From: Aquimarina sp.
Lineage (GTDB): Bacteria; Bacteroidota; Bacteroidia; Flavobacteriales; Flavobacteriaceae
DNA: 32,102 bases
Assembly (NCBI GenBank): GCA_020628975.1
Contig: JAHDEF010000004.1
Location: forward strand, 1 to 32,102
Reading direction: 5' to 3'
In this document: piece after piece, positions 8,788 through 18,042 of the stretch
Numbering within the stretch: the stretch's first letter is position 1
Layout: every line of letters starts with the position of its first letter
Program-made: the position numbers and the translations under genes
Notes under the pieces: model-generated
Seen by the model: the letters and a program-made list of their open reading frames with translations, nothing else
What the model was told of the DNA's origin: nothing
Databases searched by the model: none

Positions 8788-9825
8788 TCAAGACACACTG
8801 CTTTCTGCATATTTACGCCACTTATCAACACAGTTTGCGATATCATCAGGAATTGGGGCTTCAAAAAATTTCCATTCACCCGTTGTTGGATGTTCGAAAC
8901 CTAAAGTCCTAGCATGTAAAGCTTGACGAGGTAAAATGCGAAAACAGTTTTCAACAAATTGTTTGTATTTAGTAAACGTAGTTCCCTTCAAAATCTTTTC
9001 TCCTCCGTAGCGCTCATCGTTAAATAAGGTATGCCCAATGTGTTTCATATGTACACGAATTTGATGGGTCCGCCCTGTTTCTAACTTACATTTGACTAGG
9101 GTAACATAACCTAAACGCTCGATAACTTCAAAATGGGTTACTGCTGGCTTTCCTTTTTCAACTTCATCACCTTCCCAAACTGTATTTTGCAACCTATTTT
9201 TGGGGTGTCTACCAATATTCCCTTCAATAGTTCCTGCATCTTCATCAATATTCCCCCAAACTAAAGCTATGTATTCACGCTGACTCGTTTTATCAAAAAA
9301 CTGTTTTGAAAGATGAGTCATAGCTTCTTCAGTTTTAGCAATTACTAATAAACCACTCGTATCTTTATCAATACGATGTACTAATCCTGGTCGATCGCTG
9401 CTATTATTAGGTAAATTTTCGAAATGATAAATTAAGGCATTAATTAAAGTTCCATCGTAATTTCCATGCCCTGGATGCACAACCATTCCTGCTGATTTAT
9501 TTACTACTAAAAGCGCATCATCTTCATAAACAATATCAATTGGAATGTTTTGTGGGGTGAGTAAATTCTCATAAGGTGGATGTTCAAACATCACGCGAAC
9601 CACATCATTAGGCTTTACCTTATGATTGCTTTTAACAGGTACGTCGTTTACCCAAACGGCACCATCTTTTGCTGCTTGCTGTACTTTGGTACGCGTTGCG
9701 TTTTCAATAAAATTCATTAAAAATTTATCTACGCGCAATGGCACTTGCCCTTTCCCTGCAACAAAGCGGTAGTGTTCGTGTAAATCATCTTCTAAAAATT
9801 GTTGCGGTCCTATTTCTTCCTTCAT
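8788..9825 (-). CDS. RluA-family pseudouridine synthase (RluD-like) with S4 domain
   Basis: PGLVHRIDKDTSGLLVIAKT, CKLETGRTHQIRVHMKHIGH, RQALHARTLGFEHP; S4-like RVDKFLMNFI. Start MKEEIGPQ at 9825; 9861 is an alternative. Confidence 0.94.
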   Translation of the reverse strand: MKEEIGPQQFLEDDLHEHYRFVAGKGQVPLRVDKFLMNFIENATRTKVQQAAKDGAVWVNDVPVKSNHKVKPNDVVRVMFEHPPYENLLTPQNIPIDIVYEDDALLVVNKSAGMVVHPGHGNYDGTLINALIYHFENLPNNSSDRPGLVHRIDKDTSGLLVIAKTEEAMTHLSKQFFDKTSQREYIALVWGNIDEDAGTIEGNIGRHPKNRLQNTVWEGDEVEKGKPAVTHFEVIERLGYVTLVKCKLETGRTHQIRVHMKHIGHTLFNDERYGGEKILKGTTFTKYKQFVENCFRILPRQALHARTLGFEHPTTGEWKFFEAPIPDDIANCVDKWRKYAESSVS

Positions 9826-9847
9826 GTTGTAATCTTCATTAAATATA

Positions 9848-10399
9848 TTACTGTGACCCATCGCCCAACACTAAATCTATGGTAGAAGTTTTCATTAACA
9901 TATCCCCAGGCTGTAGCTTTTTTCCTTCATGCCTTAATTCTAGCACAACATCTTTAGCTAGATTGGGTACATATATTTTTTCTCCTATATTAAATCCAAT
10001 CGCTTGTAAAGTGGGTTTGGTTTGTCGCAACGTTTTTTGGATAACGTCGGGTATTTGTATTTTTCTATAACCTGAGGGATTTACGGTCAAGTAAATTTTT
10101 CGATTTTCTTTGACTAAATTTCCTGCTTTAGGATTTTGGTCAATAATAGACAATGGTGGGAATTTGGGATCAAAATTCGCTGAGTCTTGAACCGCTGCAC
10201 GTAAATCACTGTTTTCAAGTGATTTTTTGGCTAACACAACACTTAAGCGTTTTACGTTAGGCACTTCGATACGCTGTGAATGATTGGTGTAATAAGCCAT
10301 CCATTTTAAGCCCAAAAAACAAAACAACACAATACCCACAATTGCCAACAGTAGCTGAATAACAAAGTGTTTACTGAAAACAAACTTTAAAAAACCCAT
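9848..10399 (-). CDS. Membrane-anchored PASTA domain protein
   Basis: N-terminal TM segment followed by PASTA-like repeats (IEVPNVKRLSVVLAKKSLENSDLR; IQIPDVIQKTLRQTKPTLQAIGFNIG). Confidence 0.87.
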   Translation of the reverse strand: MGFLKFVFSKHFVIQLLLAIVGIVLFCFLGLKWMAYYTNHSQRIEVPNVKRLSVVLAKKSLENSDLRAAVQDSANFDPKFPPLSIIDQNPKAGNLVKENRKIYLTVNPSGYRKIQIPDVIQKTLRQTKPTLQAIGFNIGEKIYVPNLAKDVVLELRHEGKKLQPGDMLMKTSTIDLVLGDGSQ

Positions 10400-10546
10400 G
10401 TCTAAATTTTAACACAAATATAGTATAGTAAAATAGAACGTAATTTAGATTATACAACAAACCCGAAATATAATTCGCATTTGACCATGAACAACAATTG
10501 TCATTTTTTTAATTTCTAATGCCTATTTTCGACAAAAATTAAGCTT

Positions 10547-11119
10547 TTGAAACCAATATTCTTTCTTCTTTGTCTAGTAGTATCACTAGGAATCTGCACT
10601 TCGAAAAAACCAGCACTTTCTAAAGTTGATACGGTTAAAAAATATTATGAAGCTTTGAACGAAAAAAAGGTTCAAATAATATCAGAAATGAGTGCAGACA
10701 ACGTGATACAAAAAGAGTTGGATTACCGTTTACCATTGACCAAAAGTAAATTTATTGCACTTATTAAATGGGATATCGCTTTCGACCCCAAGTATAAAAT
10801 ATTGAATATAGAAGCATTTAATGACGGAGTTAAAGTTAGGGTTTCTAAAGAAGGAAAGCGCATTCATTTTTTACACGAGAAGCCAATTATTACAGAAGAA
10901 TTTTTTGAATTTACTAAGGGAAAAATTAGCACAGTCGGAACCACAAAATATATTTCTTTCGATCAAGAAAAATTTGTTTCTAAAAGAATACAACTGCGAA
11001 AATGGGTTGATGACCAATACCCTGAACTAAACGGCTTTTTATACGAACAAACCCCTGAAGGTGCGGTAAAATATCTAAAAGCTATAGCAGCTTATGATGC
11101 TAGATTTAAAAATAGATAA
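10547..11119 (+). CDS. Hypothetical secreted protein, possibly NTF2-like
   Basis: 190 aa, TTG start, signal peptide MKPIFFLLCLVVSLGIC; VKKYYEALNEKKV... Confidence 0.6.
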   Translation: MKPIFFLLCLVVSLGICTSKKPALSKVDTVKKYYEALNEKKVQIISEMSADNVIQKELDYRLPLTKSKFIALIKWDIAFDPKYKILNIEAFNDGVKVRVSKEGKRIHFLHEKPIITEEFFEFTKGKISTVGTTKYISFDQEKFVSKRIQLRKWVDDQYPELNGFLYEQTPEGAVKYLKAIAAYDARFKNR

Positions 11120-11122
11120 ATC

Positions 11123-12010
11123 TTAAAATTTGAGTAATAATATACTGAAGACTCCCAAAACAATAAGACCTTTTAATATATTATGAAGTTTTACAAAATC
11201 TTTTTTCGTGGTAGATTTTACTAAGTAAATTAGAAAAACAATTAATATAAGTACACTTGTTTCGAAAAAATAATACAGCTTCCCTAAAGAAAATTTAAAG
11301 GTTAGCACACTTGCTGTAACTATAGCGATGCTTGTAAGTATATAAATTACATTTTTTGCGTAAGGTTCGCCATATTTAATTGGAAGCGAAGTGTAGCCTA
11401 AACTTAAATCACCCGCCATATTTTCTAAATCTTTTACGATTTCTCTAATTAGTATAATGAGTCCTAAAAATATAGCTTCAATAAAAATGACAAATTCATA
11501 ATTTTTAAAGAATATAAACACGGCAAATAGCGGAAAAAAAGCTAAAATGGTCGCCGTTACATTTCCTATAAAGGCTTGTTTTTTTAGTTTATGAGAATAA
11601 AACCATAGCCCAAATATGTACACTGATATAAAAAGTACGGCATTGAATGAATTTGCACTAGCTACAATTACAGCTAAAAAGTTCATTAAAAAATAAAGTA
11701 CCAAACGTGTTTTTTGACTTACATAAAGATTGATTTTAGTTCGTGTAGGCCTATTAATGACATCTTTTTCCCTGTCATAAAAATCATTGATAATGTAGCC
11801 TCCTGCAATTGCAATAGCCGTTGCTGATATTAAAGCGAATAACTTTGCATTTAAAATGGTTATCCAAGCATTTTCATCATTTGAAAAAATAAAAGCACTC
11901 ACTAGATATTGTGCTATTACGATCAACACAATATTGTAGCCTCGTATAGCAGAAAGAAAACTAATTGTTTTCTTTAAAAACCATTTAAATCGATGGGAAA
12001 AAATTGACAT
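11123..12010 (-). CDS. UbiA-family prenyltransferase (geranylgeranylglycerol-phosphate geranylgeranyltransferase-like)
   Basis: GGYIINDFYDREKDVINRPTR motif (NDxxDxxxD), second acidic motif REIVKDLENMAGD, multiple TM segments. Confidence 0.87.
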   Translation of the reverse strand: MSIFSHRFKWFLKKTISFLSAIRGYNIVLIVIAQYLVSAFIFSNDENAWITILNAKLFALISATAIAIAGGYIINDFYDREKDVINRPTRTKINLYVSQKTRLVLYFLMNFLAVIVASANSFNAVLFISVYIFGLWFYSHKLKKQAFIGNVTATILAFFPLFAVFIFFKNYEFVIFIEAIFLGLIILIREIVKDLENMAGDLSLGYTSLPIKYGEPYAKNVIYILTSIAIVTASVLTFKFSLGKLYYFFETSVLILIVFLIYLVKSTTKKDFVKLHNILKGLIVLGVFSILLLKF

Positions 12011-12172
12011 CTAAAAGCTTGCTATTAATTATACTAAAGTAAACCACCTTGAAGCAAACTCATAAGGTATTAAATAAAATATAACTAAAATTTTAAGGAA
12101 AGTATAGCGGTTTTTAACCCATTGACAGCACCAACAAATTATAGTTACTTCTAGAAAAATTATAAAATTTAA

Positions 12173-13138
12173 TTAAAACTTGTAAACTACTTCTAAAGGA
12201 TAATCTTTAAGCGCTTTTTGGGCTTTTTCTAGATCTTGAGTAAAACCTAAAATATAACCCCCTCCGCCAGATCCGCAAAGTTTCAAATAATAATCGTTGC
12301 TATCAATGCCTTTTTTCCAAAGCTGATGAAATTCAGTAGGAATCATTTGGCTGAAGTTTTCTAAAACAGTTTTAGACAAGGACTTTATATTGGTGAATAA
12401 AGAAGAAACATTTCCTTTCAAGAAATCTTCTACACAAGCGTCAGTATGTTTTACAAACTGCTCTTTCATCACATTTCTAAAACCTTCTTGCTTTAACTTC
12501 TCCATAAATAAATTTACCATGGGTGCTGTTTCACCAACGATACCACTGTCTAATAAAAAAACAGCTCCTTTTTCTTGGTGTTGCTCTTGTGAAGGGATAC
12601 CTGCCGTTTCTACATTATCTTTAGAATGTATTAAAATCGGAAGACTTAAATAACTATTCAATGGATCTAAACCTGAGCTATTTCCATGAAAGAATGATTC
12701 CATAAATGAAAAAATCGCTTTCAACTTTAATAATTTTTCTCTAGTTAAATTTTCAAGAACGGTAATTTTATCGCTTGCATATTTGTCATAAATAGCAGCT
12801 ACTAATGCCCCGCTACTTCCTACTCCATAACCCTGTGGTATACTACTATCGAAAAAAAGACCATTATCTATATCTTTTTGAAAAGCTTCTACATCAAAAA
12901 CTACCAATTCGCTCGCATTTTCTTTTAAGTAATTGGCAAAACGCTGAAGGTGACCATTAGATGTTTTATGCTCGGCAGTTAAATTTTTTTCAATTTTCAA
13001 CGCACCGTTGTAAAAGTTATATGGAATTGATAATCCTTTAGAATCTTTAATAATTCCGTACTCACCGAAGAGTAATATTTTTGAGTAAAATAAAGGGCCT
13101 TTAAATTTCATTTGGGGCGAATTAAAGTTTTTGGACAC
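12173..13138 (-). CDS. GHMP kinase, mevalonate kinase-like
   Basis: SKILLFGEYGII, GYGVGSSGALVAAIYDKY, LCGSGGGGYILGFT; adjacent to diphosphomevalonate decarboxylase. Start MKFKGPLF at 13111 is a good alternative. Confidence 0.87.
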   Translation of the reverse strand: MSKNFNSPQMKFKGPLFYSKILLFGEYGIIKDSKGLSIPYNFYNGALKIEKNLTAEHKTSNGHLQRFANYLKENASELVVFDVEAFQKDIDNGLFFDSSIPQGYGVGSSGALVAAIYDKYASDKITVLENLTREKLLKLKAIFSFMESFFHGNSSGLDPLNSYLSLPILIHSKDNVETAGIPSQEQHQEKGAVFLLDSGIVGETAPMVNLFMEKLKQEGFRNVMKEQFVKHTDACVEDFLKGNVSSLFTNIKSLSKTVLENFSQMIPTEFHQLWKKGIDSNDYYLKLCGSGGGGYILGFTQDLEKAQKALKDYPLEVVYKF

Positions 13139-14192
13139 CTAAGCCAACTATATCACAAATATACTGCTTGTTTTGACAGAAACTAATTAACTCTCTGTTA
13201 ATAAACGACAAAACATCTTCTTTTACCGATTCAGGGTATAAAACATGTACATTAGCGCCTGCATCTAGGGTAAAACATACTGGTATTTTAGTGGTTTCTC
13301 TAAACTTCCATATACGATTAATGACCTCCATCGTTTCTGGTTTCATCAATATAAAATACGGCGATGAAGTCATCATCATAGCGTGCAAGGTTAAGGCCTC
13401 GCTTTCGACAATATGAATAAACTGCTCTATATTACCTGATTGCATGACCTCAGCCAAATCTTTTAAATTATGGTTGGCTTGCTGAAAACGTTGTTCTGCA
13501 AAGGGGTGACCGTGCATTAAATTGTGCCCTACGGTACTACTCACTTGCTTTTCCCCCTTATCAACTAACAATACAGTATCTTGATAATTATTAAAAACCT
13601 TGTGCATTTCAAAAGGAACTTTAACCGCATATTCATCACTAGAGCCTTCAATGTTTTCATGAGCTCCCCAAACAGTAACAGGCCCTTCCAAACTTCGACA
13701 AGCACTACCAGAACCCAATCGAGCCAAAAAAGATGCCTTTTGAAGCATTTGCTCTTCGCTTAGTCCATTTCCTAATTCTTTCTCGATAGCTACTAAACAT
13801 TGTGATAAAGCTGCCATTCCACTAGCTGAAGACGCAATTCCACTACTATGTGGAAATGTATTTTGACTATCAATTACAAAACTGAAATCTTTTAAAAATG
13901 GACAATATTTGTATATTCTTTCAAAAAAAGTTTGAATTTTAGGTTCAAAACTAGGTTTAGGCTTTCCCTCAAATAAAAATTTGAAATCAAAATCTTGTGA
14001 ATTTGTTTCTCGTTTAGAATAAGTTACAGAAGTAAGCGTTTTGCAATTTGAAAGCGTAAAACTTAAGGAAGCATTTTGTGGTAACTGCACCCCGTGTTTC
14101 CCCCAATACTTAACCAAAGCAATATTGCTTGGTGCGCTGTAACTTACTTTTCCTTCTTTTTTTAAATATGGTGCGATTTGACTACTAAACAA
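13122..14192 (-). CDS. mvaD: Diphosphomevalonate decarboxylase
   Basis: SAPSNIALVKYWGKHG, FPHSSGIASSASGMAAL, RLGSGSACRSLEGPVTVWG, TLDAGANVHVLYP. Confidence 0.94.
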   Translation of the reverse strand: MFSSQIAPYLKKEGKVSYSAPSNIALVKYWGKHGVQLPQNASLSFTLSNCKTLTSVTYSKRETNSQDFDFKFLFEGKPKPSFEPKIQTFFERIYKYCPFLKDFSFVIDSQNTFPHSSGIASSASGMAALSQCLVAIEKELGNGLSEEQMLQKASFLARLGSGSACRSLEGPVTVWGAHENIEGSSDEYAVKVPFEMHKVFNNYQDTVLLVDKGEKQVSSTVGHNLMHGHPFAEQRFQQANHNLKDLAEVMQSGNIEQFIHIVESEALTLHAMMMTSSPYFILMKPETMEVINRIWKFRETTKIPVCFTLDAGANVHVLYPESVKEDVLSFINRELISFCQNKQYICDIVGLGVQKL

Positions 14193-14266
14193 TGTGAGTT
14201 TTTTTTAACAAATATAACTTTACCAATAGCTTTAGTTACATTCTAACACAAAAAATACATATTTTT

Positions 14267-14761
14267 ATGTCTTTAAATTCATTTTTTGTGAAAAGAAAAT
14301 TTATTCATATCGGAGTAGCTGTTTTGGTTTGTTTAGCTGCAGGTTTTTTGGGTTCGGTAGCTACGCAAACTTCTGTAGGTACTTGGTATCCGACTATAAA
14401 TAAGCCTTCATTTAATCCTCCGAATTGGATTTTTGCTCCCGTTTGGACTACCCTATACATCATGATGGGCGTTGCTGCCGGATTAGTTTGGAATAAAGGG
14501 TTTCACCACAAATGGGTAAAAACAGCTATGTATCATTTTGCATTTCAATTACTTTTAAATGTTTCTTGGTCATTGGTGTTTTTTGGATTGAAAGAAATTT
14601 TTGGGGCTTTACTGATTATCATTGGTTTGTTTGTGCTTCTTTTATTTACATTTAAATGGTTTAAAGTGGTAAAGCCAGTAGCTGCTTATCTTCTTATACC
14701 TTATATATTATGGGTAGGTTTTGCTACTATGTTGAATTTTAGCATTTGGCAACTCAACTAA
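14267..14761 (+). CDS. tspO: TspO/MBR family protein
   Basis: WYPTINKPSFNPPNWIFAPVWTTLYIMMGVAAGLVW; five TM segments. Confidence 0.93.
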   Translation: MSLNSFFVKRKFIHIGVAVLVCLAAGFLGSVATQTSVGTWYPTINKPSFNPPNWIFAPVWTTLYIMMGVAAGLVWNKGFHHKWVKTAMYHFAFQLLLNVSWSLVFFGLKEIFGALLIIIGLFVLLLFTFKWFKVVKPVAAYLLIPYILWVGFATMLNFSIWQLN

Positions 14762-14852
14762 GTTCCAAGTTAATAGTTATCAGTTAATGGTCTCAACTTA
14801 TTTTAATAAGTCAATCAAGTAACTATGAACTAAGAACTACAAACTAAAAACC
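14761..14852. repeat. Degenerate palindromic agtta/aacta repeat array
   Basis: agttccaagttaatagttatcagttaatgg versus aactatgaactaagaactacaaactaaaaacc, approximately inverted. Confidence 0.5.
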
Positions 14853-14858
14853 TAAAAA

Positions 14859-15386
14859 ATGTCTTTCTACCGAAAAGTAGCTAAAGTAGGCCAACGCATT
14901 TTGCCTAAACGTACCTTATTTAAATATGCTTTCAATTGGTCGCCAATGTATCGACGTACAGTTGGGAAAGTTACTTATGTATCTGAAGATCTTTTTATTA
15001 TTAACATTGAACTTCCTATTAACTATAAAAACAGAAATTATGTAGGTAGTATTTTTGGGGGAAGTTTATTTTCAGCTGTAGACCCAATGCCTATGGTTCA
15101 GCTGCTGAATATTTTAGGCGATGATTATGTGGTTTGGGATAAAAGTGCTGAAATAAAATTCAAAAGACCAGGAATGGAAAAACTTTATGCTGAATTTATT
15201 TATCATCAAGAAGAAATAGATCGCATAAAAAATCAAGTTGCTCAACAACAAGAAATTGAAATCATCAAAACAATGCAACTTACCACAAAAGATAGAAAAA
15301 CGGTGATTTTCGAAGTAGCTAAAACCATTTATAGTGCTGATAAAAACTTCTACAAACAGAAGACAGCAAAACGATCCAAAACATAA
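14859..15386 (+). CDS. DUF4442 (hotdog-fold thioesterase-like) protein
   Basis: YVGSIFGGSLFSAVDPMPMVQLLNILGDDYVVWDKSAEIKFKRPG. Confidence 0.85.
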   Translation: MSFYRKVAKVGQRILPKRTLFKYAFNWSPMYRRTVGKVTYVSEDLFIINIELPINYKNRNYVGSIFGGSLFSAVDPMPMVQLLNILGDDYVVWDKSAEIKFKRPGMEKLYAEFIYHQEEIDRIKNQVAQQQEIEIIKTMQLTTKDRKTVIFEVAKTIYSADKNFYKQKTAKRSKT

Positions 15387-15477
15387 TTACTGATTAATTT
15401 ATCAAAAAATTAGGAGTTATTCTTATTTTTTTCGCCTTTATAAATAGAACTTAGAATAAATAATTTTACAATCGAGT

Positions 15478-16014
15478 ATGTTTAATCAGATACTTATTTA
15501 CTCTTTAATTTTTAGTCTTTCTATGCATTCACAAACCATTTTCGATTTTAATGAGGGTAGCAATTTTAAGGATTGGATTGTTATTGACGATGTAGTTATG
15601 GGCGGAAAGTCTTCTGGGAGTTTTGAAATTGATGAGAATGGGAATGGTGTTTTTAAAGGCGATATTTCTTTAGAAAATAATGGTGGTTTTTCTTCGGTTA
15701 GACATAATGTGGGCAAAGTTGTAGCTACACCTAATGCATCAATTTGTTTAGTTATAAAAGGGGATGGCAAAGAATATCAATTTCGAATAAAAGAAAATAC
15801 CGATGATTATTATTCATTCATCTACTCATTTACTACAAACAATCAATGGCAGGAAATTGAAATCCCTTTAAAAGATATGTATCCTTCATTTCGGGGAAAA
15901 AAATTAAATCAACCTAACTTTTCTGGCAATCATTTTGAGCAAATTACCTTTCTTATTGCCAATAAGAAAAACGAGCAGTTTAAACTCACAATCGATAAGA
16001 TCTTTCTGAAATAA
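15478..16014 (+). CDS. CIA30 family protein
   Basis: DWIVIDDVVMGGKSSGSFE...FKGDISLENNGGFSSVRH...YQFRIKENTDDYYSFIYSF. Confidence 0.88.
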   Translation: MFNQILIYSLIFSLSMHSQTIFDFNEGSNFKDWIVIDDVVMGGKSSGSFEIDENGNGVFKGDISLENNGGFSSVRHNVGKVVATPNASICLVIKGDGKEYQFRIKENTDDYYSFIYSFTTNNQWQEIEIPLKDMYPSFRGKKLNQPNFSGNHFEQITFLIANKKNEQFKLTIDKIFLK

Positions 16015-16035
16015 TCTATCTCCTTTTTTTACTAT

Positions 16036-17247
16036 TTATTTTTGTTGGCTTGCTATGGCATTAGCTGCTAAAAACCCTCCAGTCCAGGCATTTTGAAAAT
16101 TAAAACCTCCTGTAATGGCGTCGATATTAAGGCACTCCCCTACGATAAAACAATTAGGATATTTCTTACTTTCAAAAGTTTTAAAATTTACCTCTTTTAA
16201 ATCGACTCCCCCAGCAGTTACAAATTCATCTTTAAAAGTACTTTTACCTTCTATTTTGTATTCCGATTGGGTTATATTTTTCGTCAATAAATTCCAATCT
16301 TTTTTATTAAGATCACACCAGCGCTTTGCGCTTCCTTGTAAGCTAACCTCGACTAATCGTTTCCATAGGCGTTTTGGTAGCTGAAAACTAGGGGTGTTTG
16401 TCACCAAGCTTTTACTCGAACTATGCTCTTGTAAAGCTTCCAACACTTCTTCTTGTGAGAAATGTTTTGTCCAGTTAATAGCAATTGTGAAACGATAGCT
16501 TAATTGCTCTAAATCTCTAGCTCCCCAAGCTGATAATTTTAAAATCGCTGGCCCACTAAATCCCCAATGCGTGATCAATACAGGGCCTTCTGATTTTAAT
16601 TTTGTCGATCGAATCGCTGCTGAAGCATTTACTACCACACCTGGTAAATCTTTAATCGTTTCTGATTTGCAATTAAATGTAAATAATGATGGTACTGGGT
16701 CAATTACATTTAATCCTAGTTGCTTAAAATGCTCCCACATTTGCGATTGACTACCCGTGGCAACTACTAATTTTTGTGCTATAAACTGATCTGTTTTTGA
16801 ATCTATTTGCCAGTGATCGTCTTTAAACTCAAAACTTTTAACGGCTTGCTTCGTCTTGACCTCAATCTTATATTTTTCTATTTCCGAAAGGAAACAATCA
16901 ATAATACTTTCCGAAGTATTTGAAACTGGAAATACCCTTCCGTCTTCTTCTATTTTTAAAGATACTCCTCGGTCTTCGAACCATTCCATAACGTCTCCTG
17001 TCATAAAATGATGAAACGGTCCTTTAAGTTCTTTTTGCCCTCTGGGATAATTCTTTGTCAATTCATTGGGAATAAATTCAGCATGCGTTACATTACACCT
17101 TCCTCCTCCTGAAATTCGTACTTTCTGTAATACTTTCGAAGATTGTTCTAAAATTAAAATACGTAAATCGGGATTCAACACCGCACAATTGATAGCTGTA
17201 AAAAAACCTGAGGCTCCTCCTCCTATTACGACCACATCATATTTCAT
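16036..17247 (-). CDS. NAD(P)/FAD-dependent oxidoreductase, HI0933/YhiN-like
   Basis: DVVVIGGGASGFFTAINCA, KVRISGGGRCNVTHAEF, LVVATGSQS, GECLNIDAITGGFNFQNAWTGGFLA. Confidence 0.93.
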   Translation of the reverse strand: MKYDVVVIGGGASGFFTAINCAVLNPDLRILILEQSSKVLQKVRISGGGRCNVTHAEFIPNELTKNYPRGQKELKGPFHHFMTGDVMEWFEDRGVSLKIEEDGRVFPVSNTSESIIDCFLSEIEKYKIEVKTKQAVKSFEFKDDHWQIDSKTDQFIAQKLVVATGSQSQMWEHFKQLGLNVIDPVPSLFTFNCKSETIKDLPGVVVNASAAIRSTKLKSEGPVLITHWGFSGPAILKLSAWGARDLEQLSYRFTIAINWTKHFSQEEVLEALQEHSSSKSLVTNTPSFQLPKRLWKRLVEVSLQGSAKRWCDLNKKDWNLLTKNITQSEYKIEGKSTFKDEFVTAGGVDLKEVNFKTFESKKYPNCFIVGECLNIDAITGGFNFQNAWTGGFLAANAIASQQK

Positions 17248-17251
17248 TCAA

Positions 17252-17968
17252 CTACATTTTTAAATAAAAATCCTTTACTAAATCTACATAGTCCGACGTG
17301 TATTGATGACGCTCTATTTCGATCACCAACTCACTTAGCTTTATTTCTTCAACAGCTTCGTGCTGTAATTGCAATAAGCTTCTTTTTATAGAGGCTCCCT
17401 TGTGTCCTTTTACATGGGTAATACTAACAGGAAATAACCGTACCTCAACTGCAATATCTAAAAAACGATCTTCTTGCTCATAGGGAATGACTACAGCGAA
17501 AGTACCTTCTTTTGCCAATAGCTGTTTTGCACCATATAGCAAATGCTCGAAGGGTAACGCATCTTCGAATCTTGCTAAATTCTTAGCATCGTCTGCTGTT
17601 TTTTGAGTCGCGAGATGATAGGGAGGGTTGCTGATAATTAAATCGTATTCCTCTTCAACTTCCTGAAAATATTCTTGAAATGAGGCATGAAAACAGAATA
17701 AACGATCTCCCCAAGGACTATTTTCAAAATTTTCTACCGTTTGCTCGAAGGCGTCGTTATCAATTTCAATAGCTTCGATATGTGCTTCAGGAAATCGCTG
17801 CGCCATCATTAAACTAATTACCCCTGTTCCTGCACCAATATCCAGTACACTGTACGTTTCTCTAGTAGGCTGTACCCAAGCTCCTAACAACACGCCATCA
17901 GTTCCTACTTTCATTGCACATCGCTCTTGCGCTACTTCAAATTGCTTGAATTTAAACACATCTGCCAT
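17252..17968 (-). CDS. tRNA1(Val) (adenine(37)-N6)-methyltransferase-like (TrmN6/YfiC)
   Basis: VLDIGAGTGVISLMMAQRFP SAM motif, IISNPPYH NPPY motif, start MADVFKFKQF at 17968. Confidence 0.9.
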   Translation of the reverse strand: MADVFKFKQFEVAQERCAMKVGTDGVLLGAWVQPTRETYSVLDIGAGTGVISLMMAQRFPEAHIEAIEIDNDAFEQTVENFENSPWGDRLFCFHASFQEYFQEVEEEYDLIISNPPYHLATQKTADDAKNLARFEDALPFEHLLYGAKQLLAKEGTFAVVIPYEQEDRFLDIAVEVRLFPVSITHVKGHKGASIKRSLLQLQHEAVEEIKLSELVIEIERHQYTSDYVDLVKDFYLKM

Positions 17969-18042
17969 AAAATCTATAGTAATTCTATATAATACCCTAC
18001 AAATATCCGAATATAAAAACATCCAATCCTTAGTTTTGTATT

